DNA from: Bacteroidota bacterium
GTDB taxonomy: Bacteria > Bacteroidota > Ignavibacteria > Ignavibacteriales > Melioribacteraceae
Length of the DNA: 18,932 nt
Assembly (NCBI GenBank): GCA_023447335.1
Contig: JAEXOD010000009.1
Location: forward strand, 1 to 18,932
Direction: 5' to 3'
Shown: one piece after another, positions 6,369 to 12,236 of the stretch
Layout: the number at the start of each line of letters is the position of its first letter
Numbering within the stretch: position 1 is the stretch's first letter
Notes under the pieces: model-generated
Database searches by the model: none
What the model was told of the DNA's origin: nothing
What the model saw: only the letters and a program-made list of their open reading frames with translations
Made by a program: the position numbers and the translations under genes

Positions 6369-7075
6369 TAGCAGCCTCCCGATATGCCCCAGTTAGGGAG
6401 TATGTTTTGATTCCAGTCAATCGGTTTACTAAGCAATTTCTTTAACTGTGTTAGTCCTTCACGGCAGTCATCGGGGATTGTTTTAATGTATGCTTCAATA
6501 TTCTTGAGAAACGTATTTGAATGAATACTTCCTTTTGCCTCAACCAAATCAATATCATCTTCAACTGCCGCAATTACACCAAGCTTTGCAAGCGTTAGCG
6601 TAACAAGTGCTACACTTGGAGATATAAGCCAAGAACCTGGAGTGCGGTATTCAAACCCATAATCCTTTTTACGAAAAGCAAAACGTTTACCGTACCCTGT
6701 ACGCTGACGTTTGTCTCTTTGGTCTCTTTCGTCAATACAGTTTGATAATGAGTAAAGTATTGAGTCAATTGAGTTAATTACTTTATCTGTCGGTTCTGCA
6801 GAGATATGTATATGTCCGCCTAACGGGTACCCGTCAACGAAATTTCCTGCATAAAATTCCAAGTCGGGAGCTTTTTCATTCCCATACTCGATTATACTTC
6901 TAATTTTAGCTGTTAATTCAATTGGGGATTCTGAGTAGCCCGGACGTATTTCACAAATATCTGAATTACCGTCAGTACCGAAAGAACTGTTAAACTTGAA
7001 ATACTTGTTTGCCTGAACAAACACACCGTTATGACGAGCCACCAACTCGGGGTCGCAGCCAATAGTAAACGACAT
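6368..7075 (-). CDS. GS-fold amidoligase (COOH-NH2 ligase family, phage phiEco32-like)
   Basis: The 235-residue protein shows the signature order of the glutamine-synthetase-fold COOH-NH2 ligases: GCDPE (residues 6-10), GTDG (33-36) followed by E42-x-R-P45, GGHIHI (86-91), a basic YGKRFAFRKKDYG stretch, and FEYRTPGSW (141-149). In this family the acidic and His residues bind metal and ATP and the enzyme joins a carboxylate to an amine or ammonia. It is the first gene of the seven-gene operon; AGGAGGA sits seven bases before its ATG, and half of that SD can pair in a hairpin (7086-7117). The downstream class II amidotransferase gives a natural ammonia source. The substrate (protein side chain, peptide or cell-wall stem) cannot be read from the sequence. 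Confidence 0.85.
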   Translation of the reverse strand: MSFTIGCDPELVARHNGVFVQANKYFKFNSSFGTDGNSDICEIRPGYSESPIELTAKIRSIIEYGNEKAPDLEFYAGNFVDGYPLGGHIHISAEPTDKVINSIDSILYSLSNCIDERDQRDKRQRTGYGKRFAFRKKDYGFEYRTPGSWLISPSVALVTLTLAKLGVIAAVEDDIDLVEAKGSIHSNTFLKNIEAYIKTIPDDCREGLTQLKKLLSKPIDWNQNILPNWGISGGC

Positions 7076-7085
7076 GGTATTGTCC

Positions 7086-7117
7086 TCCTGATTTTGTTAT
7101 TGTTTCTGTTATCAGGA
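7086..7117 (-). promoter_or_regulatory. Leader hairpin overlapping the amidoligase SD
   Basis: In the minus-strand transcript UCCUGAU (complement of 7111-7117) can pair perfectly with AUCAGGA (complement of 7086-7092) across an 18-nt loop. The 3' arm includes the first half of the AGGAGGA SD (complement of 7083-7089) of the first gene of the operon. The fold could therefore damp or regulate translation of the amidoligase. There is no sign of a known riboswitch. Confidence 0.4.
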
Positions 7118-7216
7118 TTCTTATACCAAAAAAGGAAATGTGAATATGATGAACAATAATTATTTGTAATTTTAAGGTCTTTTTGTTAAATTACAATTAC
7201 TTTATTATTTAGGTTT

Positions 7217-7606
7217 ATGCAGAATACTAATATAAACAATTACGAAGAGTGGTATTTTCAGTCAAACTATGACATGGAAACTGCCAAAAGCATGTATCAA
7301 TCAGGAAGATATATTTATTGTGTCTTTATGTGTCATCTCTCTTTGGAAAAGGCACTAAAAGGTCTTTTAATTAAGGTAAAAAACGTTTTTCCTCCAAAGA
7401 CTCACAATCTAACTTTTTTAATTGAATCACTGGGAATAGAGTTTTCGGAAGATGACAAAAAATTCCTATTCTCATTAAATAAAGTATCTGTACCAACAAG
7501 ATATCCAGAAAGTTTATCTAAATTATTGGAAGAGTTCAACAGTACGACAACAGAAGAGATATTAATTACAACTGAAAGGATTCAACAATGGATAATAAAA
7601 AGCTAA
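7217..7606 (+). CDS. HEPN domain protein of a HEPN/MNT module
   Basis: The 129-residue helical protein fits the PF05168-type HEPN family: NYEEWYFQSNYDMETAKSMY, then GRYIYCVFMCHLSLEKALKG (residues 30-49), PPKTHNL (59-65) and the family-typical TRYPES (94-99). It sits immediately before an MNT nucleotidyltransferase, with a 19-base overlap, the usual arrangement for these two-gene toxin-antitoxin-like modules. No clear RX4-6H ribonuclease motif is visible (Arg31 and His40 are nine apart), so this member may not be a classical HepT-type RNase. No strong SD precedes the ATG, only AGG four bases upstream. It is the first gene on the plus strand of the defence island. Confidence 0.85.
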   Translation: MQNTNINNYEEWYFQSNYDMETAKSMYQSGRYIYCVFMCHLSLEKALKGLLIKVKNVFPPKTHNLTFLIESLGIEFSEDDKKFLFSLNKVSVPTRYPESLSKLLEEFNSTTTEEILITTERIQQWIIKS

Positions 7607-7905
7607 TAAACATTGCAAATACATTAAAGGATTTACTTGAAAATTCTGGTATCCCTGTTGAAAATTTGGCGATATTTGGTTCTGTTATGAAAGGAACAGA
7701 TAAGGCTGAAAGCGACCTTGATATGATTGTAATTTCTAAAGCATTTGAAAATAAGAATATTTTTCAAAGGGCTGACATGCTTTATAAACCCGAAACTGAG
7801 TTTATGAGAATAATTAAAATGCCCGTTGATATTATTTCATATACAAGGGCTGAATATTTAGAGTCTCTTGAATCTAAAAGATTGGAAAGTAGGATTTTGT
7901 TATAA
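7588..7905 (+). CDS. MNT minimal nucleotidyltransferase, partner of HEPN protein
   Basis: The 105-residue protein has the polymerase-beta nucleotidyltransferase signature: IFGSVMKGTDKAESDLDMIV, with Gly31-Ser32 and the metal-binding Asp43-x-Asp45, and a third acidic residue at Asp81 (PVDIISY). All three catalytic acids are present, so it should be active; in related modules the MNT protein AMPylates its HEPN partner and neutralises it. The ATG lies within the HEPN gene, 19 bases before that gene's end and seven bases after AAAGGA, so translation is coupled. About 200 bases of non-coding sequence separate it from the DUF1016 gene. Substrate and toxicity are inferred from the family. Confidence 0.88.
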   Translation: MDNKKLINIANTLKDLLENSGIPVENLAIFGSVMKGTDKAESDLDMIVISKAFENKNIFQRADMLYKPETEFMRIIKMPVDIISYTRAEYLESLESKRLESRILL

Positions 7906-7962
7906 GTTGGCATCTTTACTTGTCCGAAAAATATTAACCTAAACAATCAGATATTCATTTCA

Positions 7963-8012
7963 TTGGTTTGTGTTATAGTTTATTACCAAGGTTTTTCATA
8001 CCAAAAGTTGGT
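7963..8012 (+). promoter_or_regulatory. Cluster of TTGGT/ACCAA half-sites upstream of the DUF1016 gene
   Basis: TTGGT at 7963-7967, ACCAA at 7985-7989, ACCAA at 8000-8004 and TTGGT at 8008-8012. The last two form a 5-bp inverted repeat with a 3-nt spacer, and the first and last are part of the 9-bp direct repeat TTGGTTTGT. The last one touches the candidate promoter. A repressor operator is possible; the elements are short enough to arise by chance. Confidence 0.3.
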
Positions 8013-8038
8013 TTGTAATATTTTTATTTTTACTTTTG
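8008..8038 (+). promoter_or_regulatory. Candidate Bacteroidota-type promoter of the DUF1016 gene
   Basis: TACTTTTG at 8031-8038 fits the -7 consensus TAnnTTTG of Bacteroidota sigma factors, with TTG at 8008-8010 about 20 bases upstream as a -33 element (an alternative TTTG is at 8012-8015). Transcription would begin near 8045, giving a 5' leader of about 65 bases before ATG 8110. Confidence 0.4.
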
Positions 8039-8109
8039 AATAGATGATTAAAAGAGAAAAGAAAATTATTAGCCGATAATTAAAAATTTTATTGTGAGGA
8101 ATTTCACTT

Positions 8110-9144
8110 ATGGCAAAAATACTTGAAAACAAAGAGTTATTTCTTGATATTAAAAAAATAATAGACGAGGGGAAAGAAAAAATAGCCATGTCAGTTAATG
8201 CTTCCATGAGTATGATGTATTGGCAGATTGGACAAAAAGTAAATGAAAAAGTAATAAAATATAAACGAGCAGAATATGGCAAGCAAGTTATTGGTATACT
8301 TTCTCGACAATTAGTGTCTGAATATGGTTATTCGTTTTCTGAAAAAAACCTTAGAAGAATGATGCAATTTGCCACTGTTTTCCCTGACAAAGAAATTGTC
8401 GTATCGCTGATACGACAATTAAGTTGGACTCATTTTTTAGCAGTTTTGCCAATGGAGGACTCCCTAAAGAGAGATTTTTATATTCAAATGTGCATAACTG
8501 AAAAATGGAGTGTGAGGACTTTTAGAGAACGAATCGAATCAATGCTATTTGAGAGAACCGCGATTAGTAAAAAACCTGAAGAAACAATCTTAAATGACTT
8601 AAAATTGTTAAAAAACGAACAAAAACTTAGTGCCGATTTAGTATTTAGAGACCCCTATTTTCTTGATTTCTTAGGGTTGGCTGATACATTTTCCGAAAAA
8701 GATTTAGAAACTGCGATAATAATTGAACTTCAAAGATTTATAAATGAACTTGGAGGAGATTTTGCTTTTATGGCAAGACAAAAACGCATTTCAATCGATA
8801 ATAGAGATTATTATATTGATTTGCTGTTTTATCATAGAAGGTTAAAATGTTTAATTGCCATAGATCTAAAAATTTGTGAATTTGATGCTGCCTTTAAAGG
8901 GCAAATGGAATTGTATTTGCGGTATCTTGATAAATATGAAAAAATGGAAGGAGAAAATACCCCTATAGGATTAATACTTTGTACGGGCAAAAACACCGAA
9001 CATATTGAACTACTTAGATTAGATCAAATCAATATTCATGTTGCTGATTATTTAACAGTTCTTCCTTCAAAAAAATTACTTAAAGAAAAACTTAAAAAGG
9101 CTGTGAAAATTGCCAGACAAAAATATGAACGTGAAAATGATTAA
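8110..9144 (+). CDS. yhcG: DUF1016 (YhcG-type) PD-(D/E)XK nuclease family protein
   Basis: The 344-residue protein has both halves of the family. The N-terminal DUF1016_N helical domain (about residues 10-150) includes YWQIGQKVNE, YGKQVIGILSRQL, FSEKNLRRMMQFA and the conserved QLSWTHFL. The C-terminal PD-(D/E)XK nuclease domain (about 170-335) includes Glu206, DYYIDLLFYHRRL with Asp237, and the IDLK motif with Asp252 and Lys254, followed by GQMELYLRYLD. All expected catalytic positions are present and the length is normal. The start is supported by GTGAGGA about nine bases upstream. It is a stand-alone gene with its own leader. Members are frequent beside restriction systems in defence islands; their exact role is not established. 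A perfect 27-base hairpin lies inside the gene (8394-8420). Confidence 0.88.
   Translation: MAKILENKELFLDIKKIIDEGKEKIAMSVNASMSMMYWQIGQKVNEKVIKYKRAEYGKQVIGILSRQLVSEYGYSFSEKNLRRMMQFATVFPDKEIVVSLIRQLSWTHFLAVLPMEDSLKRDFYIQMCITEKWSVRTFRERIESMLFERTAISKKPEETILNDLKLLKNEQKLSADLVFRDPYFLDFLGLADTFSEKDLETAIIIELQRFINELGGDFAFMARQKRISIDNRDYYIDLLFYHRRLKCLIAIDLKICEFDAAFKGQMELYLRYLDKYEKMEGENTPIGLILCTGKNTEHIELLRLDQINIHVADYLTVLPSKKLLKEKLKKAVKIARQKYEREND
8394..8420. repeat. Perfect 12-bp inverted repeat with 3-nt loop inside the DUF1016 gene
   Basis: AATTGTCGTATC (8394-8405), loop GCT (8406-8408), GATACGACAATT (8409-8420). The arms are exactly complementary. The codons encode EIVVSLIRQL just before the conserved LSW, a normal part of the protein, so it is not an insertion. 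Confidence 0.7.
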
Positions 9145-9172
9145 TACACTCTTTGTATCTCCGGTATCTATT

Positions 9173-9190
9173 AAAATTAGTACTAATTTT
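9173..9190. promoter_or_regulatory. 18-bp perfect palindrome after the DUF1016 gene
   Basis: AAAATTAGTACTAATTTT reads the same on both strands, 28 bases after the stop codon and about 140 bases before hsdM. It may work as a terminator (7-bp stem, GTAC loop, T-rich 3' arm) or as an operator for the hsd operon. The rest of the 9145-9331 gap is very AT-rich without further features. Confidence 0.4.
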
Positions 9191-9291
9191 TAACTTATTA
9201 ACTAAAAAAATTGAGCAATAAGTTTTTTATTGTCTGTGTGAAATATTTACGATAATAAAGACATTATTTTTTTTATTTTCTCTTTTTTTAT

Positions 9292-9299
9292 TATCTTTG
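9292..9299 (+). promoter_or_regulatory. Candidate -7 element of the hsd operon promoter
   Basis: TATCTTTG fits the Bacteroidota -7 consensus TAnnTTTG and lies 32 bases before the hsdM ATG. I do not find a good TTTG -33 element at the expected distance, so the call is tentative. Confidence 0.3.
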
Positions 9300-9331
9300 G
9301 TTACTCTAATTAAGGAACGGTTGAAAACTAT

Positions 9332-10774
9332 ATGTTTGAACAAATATTTAAAAATATTGATGATATTTTGCATAAAGACGCAGGGTGTAGCAGCGAACTT
9401 GATTATGTTGAACAAACTTCTTGGATTTTATTCCTAAAATATCTGGATGATCTTGAAGACGAAAGAAAAACTGCTGAGGAATTAAAGGGCAAAGATTACA
9501 CTTACATTATAAGTAATGATTTTAGATGGAATACATGGGCTGCACCAAAAGACGATAATAATAAAATTGATAAAAAAGCATTAATCGGAGACGATTTAAT
9601 CGATTTCGTCAATTCAAAGCTATTTCCGTATCTTAAAAAATTCAAACAAACCGCCAATAGTGCCGATACGATTGAATATAAAATTGGCGAAATATTTAGC
9701 GAACTGAAAAACAGAATACAAAGCGGTTATAATTTACGCGGAGTTATTGAACTTATTGACCGACTAAGGTTTAAAACACATGCAGAAAAGCATGAAATGA
9801 GTCATTTGTATGAGTCTAAAATACAAAATATGGGGAACGCAGGGCGTAACGGAGGAGAATACTATACCCCGAGACCTTTAATTAAAACTATTGTAAAAAT
9901 AGTTGCTCCAAAAATAGGAGACAAAATTTATGACGGAGCGGTTGGTAGCGCAGGGTTTTTATGCGAAGCTTTTGAATATCTGAAAACCTCTAAAAAGTTA
10001 ACAACAGATGATGTAGTAAAGCTTCAAAAGAACACATTTTACGGTAAAGAGAAAAAGTCTTTGGCTTATATTATCGGTATTATGAATATGATTCTTCACG
10101 GAATTGAAGCCCCAAATATCATCCATACCAACACTTTAAGCGAAAATATTAGCGATATTCAAGAAAAAGACAGATATGATATAGTTTTGGCAAATCCGCC
10201 GTTTGGAGGAAAGGAAAGAGCAGAAGTCCAACAAAATTTTCCTATCAAATCAGGTGAAACCGCCTATTTGTTTTTGCAACACTTCATTAAAATATTGAAA
10301 GCAGGCGGAAAAGCCGGCATTATTATAAAAAATACTTTTTTAAGCAATGATGATGCTTCTAAATTACGAAAAAGCTTATTAGAATCATGCAATTTACATA
10401 CAATTCTTGATCTACCACCAAAAGTCTTTACTGCGGGTGTTAAAACAGTGGTGTTGTTTTTCCAAAAAGGAGAACCGACACAAAAAATTTGGTATTATCA
10501 GCTTAATTTAGATAGGAATTTAGGAAAAACAAACCCATTAAACGAGCAAGATTTGGCAGAGTTTATTGAACTTCAAAAAACAAAAAAAGAGAGTGAAAAT
10601 AGTTGGAGTACTAATATTTTCGATGTTGATAAAACAACTTTCGATTTAAGCGTTAAGAACCCGAATAAAAAGGAAGAAAAGAGTTTAAGAGAACCCAATG
10701 AAATATTAAACGAAATGGAAACTCTAAACGAAGAAACCGCAAAAATAATATCCGCTATACGGGATTTATTATGA
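9332..10774 (+). CDS. hsdM: Type I restriction-modification DNA methyltransferase subunit
   Basis: The 480-residue protein is a full-length type I N6-adenine methylase. The N-terminal HsdM_N helical part (residues 1-130) contains YVEQTSWILFLKYLDDLE. The catalytic part has GGEYYTPRPLI, the SAM-binding motif I as DGAVGSAGFL (Asp201-Leu210, a variant of the usual DPACGTGGFL), and the catalytic motif IV NPPF (Asn288-Phe291) followed by GGKER. With HsdS it forms the M2S methylase that protects the host target; with HsdR it forms the restriction complex. Length and partner sizes (480/409/802) resemble the EcoAI/EcoEI type IB group. Its stop overlaps the start of a 72-residue gene as ATGA, the first of several tight junctions in the operon. 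Confidence 0.95.
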   Translation: MFEQIFKNIDDILHKDAGCSSELDYVEQTSWILFLKYLDDLEDERKTAEELKGKDYTYIISNDFRWNTWAAPKDDNNKIDKKALIGDDLIDFVNSKLFPYLKKFKQTANSADTIEYKIGEIFSELKNRIQSGYNLRGVIELIDRLRFKTHAEKHEMSHLYESKIQNMGNAGRNGGEYYTPRPLIKTIVKIVAPKIGDKIYDGAVGSAGFLCEAFEYLKTSKKLTTDDVVKLQKNTFYGKEKKSLAYIIGIMNMILHGIEAPNIIHTNTLSENISDIQEKDRYDIVLANPPFGGKERAEVQQNFPIKSGETAYLFLQHFIKILKAGGKAGIIIKNTFLSNDDASKLRKSLLESCNLHTILDLPPKVFTAGVKTVVLFFQKGEPTQKIWYYQLNLDRNLGKTNPLNEQDLAEFIELQKTKKESENSWSTNIFDVDKTTFDLSVKNPNKKEEKSLREPNEILNEMETLNEETAKIISAIRDLL

Positions 10775-10989
10775 TAGACGAAATAGTGTTTTACCAATTA
10801 GATAAACTTTCTGAACATCTTGAAGTTAGAATTGAGGATGAAACGGTGTGTATAAACCGCAAGCAAAATTCCAACGTACCACATGAAGAACCGGCAGGGT
10901 TTTTAGTTGTATCAAAAATTGCGACAACTGCTAAAATAGATAAAAACTCGGTGAGTGCTCTCCATAATGCAATCATGGGGATTGTATGA
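10771..10989 (+). CDS. Uncharacterised 72-residue protein between hsdM and hsdS
   Basis: I do not recognise this protein. It begins MIDEIVFYQLDKLSEHLEVR, has alternating strand-like segments (LEVRIEDETVCINRK, AGFLVVSKIATTAKI) and a short C-terminal helix (VSALHNAIMGIV); one cysteine, no obvious catalytic motif, no membrane segment. Both ends overlap neighbours by four bases: ATGA with hsdM at 10771 and ATGA with hsdS at 10986. This double coupling in the same frame-shift style makes it very unlikely to be spurious and suggests it is made in step with the methylase subunits. Possible roles are an assembly or activity-modulating subunit of the type I complex; nothing in the sequence proves this. 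Confidence 0.75.
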   Translation: MIDEIVFYQLDKLSEHLEVRIEDETVCINRKQNSNVPHEEPAGFLVVSKIATTAKIDKNSVSALHNAIMGIV

Positions 10990-12215
10990 AAAAGGGTTGG
11001 GAAGTTAAAAAATTGAGAGATATTTGTTTGTTTAAGAACGGTCTTTGGTCAGGTAAGAAGCCACCATTTACTAAAGTAAATGTTATAAGAAATACAAATT
11101 TTTCGAAGGATGGGACACTTGACGATTTTGATATTGCATGTTTAGATGTGGAACGATCACAATTCGAAAAAAGGAAATTGGAGTATGGTGATATAATTCT
11201 TGAGAAATCGGGGGGTGGTCCAAAGCAACCAATTGGAAGAGTAATAGTCTTTAACAAAAACGAGGGTGAATACTCATTTAGTAATTTCACATCACTTATT
11301 AGGATTTTATATAAAGAGAAGGTTGATTTTAACTTTTTGCACAGATATTTACATAGTATCTATTTACGTGGATTGACAGAAACAATGCAAAGTCATTCAA
11401 CAGGTATTAGAAATTTAATATTTGATGATTATAAAGAAATAGAAATTCCTATTCCCCCATTTACCGAACAGAAACGCATAGTCGAAGTACTTGATAAAGC
11501 ATTTGCCGAAATAGATAAAGCGAAAGCCAATGCAGAAAAAAACATAAAAAACGCAAAAGAACTATTTGATAGTTATTTGAATGGTGTTTTTAAAAAGGAA
11601 GGAGAGGGTTGGGAAGAGAAGAGATTGGGAGATGTTTGTATAATAAAACCACCCAAAAAAGAAGCAAAGGAAAAACTAAAAGATACTGATTTAGTTACAT
11701 TTTTACCGATGGAAGACTTAGGGATTCTTAACAAAGATTTTTCTGGGAAGAAAGAAGAAAAACTTCTAAAAATATATAAAAACTATACATATTTTGCAGA
11801 TAATGATGTACTTATGGCAAAAATTACCCCGTGTTTTGAGAATGGTAAAATTGGAATTGCACGAAATTTAGTGAATAGCATAGGATTTGGTTCTAGTGAA
11901 TATATTGTTTTTAGGGCAAATGGAAATGTTGTTCCAGATTATCTTTATTATTTTTTATCAAGTAATAAAATAAGAGAAGAAGGAAGAAAATTAATGACAG
12001 GTGCAGTAGGGCATAAGAGGGTTTCAATAGATTGGATTGAAAATTATATTATTCCCTTTCCAAAATTACATAAAAAACAGCAATCAATAGTGCAAAATCT
12101 CGACAAACTTTCGGCAGAGACTAAAAAATTAGAAGAAACGTATAAAAAGCAAATAGAAAACTTGGACGAACTCAAAAAAAGCATATTGGAAAAAGCGTTT
12201 AAAGGGGAATTGTGA
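10986..12215 (+). CDS. hsdS: Type I restriction-modification specificity subunit
   Basis: The 409-residue protein shows the classic two-half structure of HsdS. Each half starts with a related sequence (GWEVKKLRDICLFKNG near residue 4, GWEEKRLGDVCIIKPP near residue 208), continues with a variable target-recognition domain, and ends in a long conserved helix region (IPIPPFTEQKRIVEVLDKAFAEI and IPFPKLHKKQQSIVQNLDKL, each with a coiled-coil tail). The two TRDs differ, so the target is expected to be an asymmetric bipartite sequence that cannot be read from the protein. Both halves are intact. The start overlaps the 72-residue gene by four bases, with GGGG five bases upstream. The gene is followed 21 bases later by the anticodon-nuclease-like gene. 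Confidence 0.93.
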   Translation: MKKGWEVKKLRDICLFKNGLWSGKKPPFTKVNVIRNTNFSKDGTLDDFDIACLDVERSQFEKRKLEYGDIILEKSGGGPKQPIGRVIVFNKNEGEYSFSNFTSLIRILYKEKVDFNFLHRYLHSIYLRGLTETMQSHSTGIRNLIFDDYKEIEIPIPPFTEQKRIVEVLDKAFAEIDKAKANAEKNIKNAKELFDSYLNGVFKKEGEGWEEKRLGDVCIIKPPKKEAKEKLKDTDLVTFLPMEDLGILNKDFSGKKEEKLLKIYKNYTYFADNDVLMAKITPCFENGKIGIARNLVNSIGFGSSEYIVFRANGNVVPDYLYYFLSSNKIREEGRKLMTGAVGHKRVSIDWIENYIIPFPKLHKKQQSIVQNLDKLSAETKKLEETYKKQIENLDELKKSILEKAFKGEL

Positions 12216-12236
12216 AATTAAATAATTAAATAAATA

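Noticed and set aside
8394..8420. Insertion of a mobile repeat into the DUF1016 gene
   Set aside because: The hairpin codons encode family-typical residues and the protein length is normal, so nothing has been inserted.
9932..9961. Inactive HsdM because motif I reads DGAVGSAGFL
   Set aside because: The Asp and glycine pattern needed for SAM binding is kept, NPPF is intact, and similar motif I variants are usual among type I methylases.
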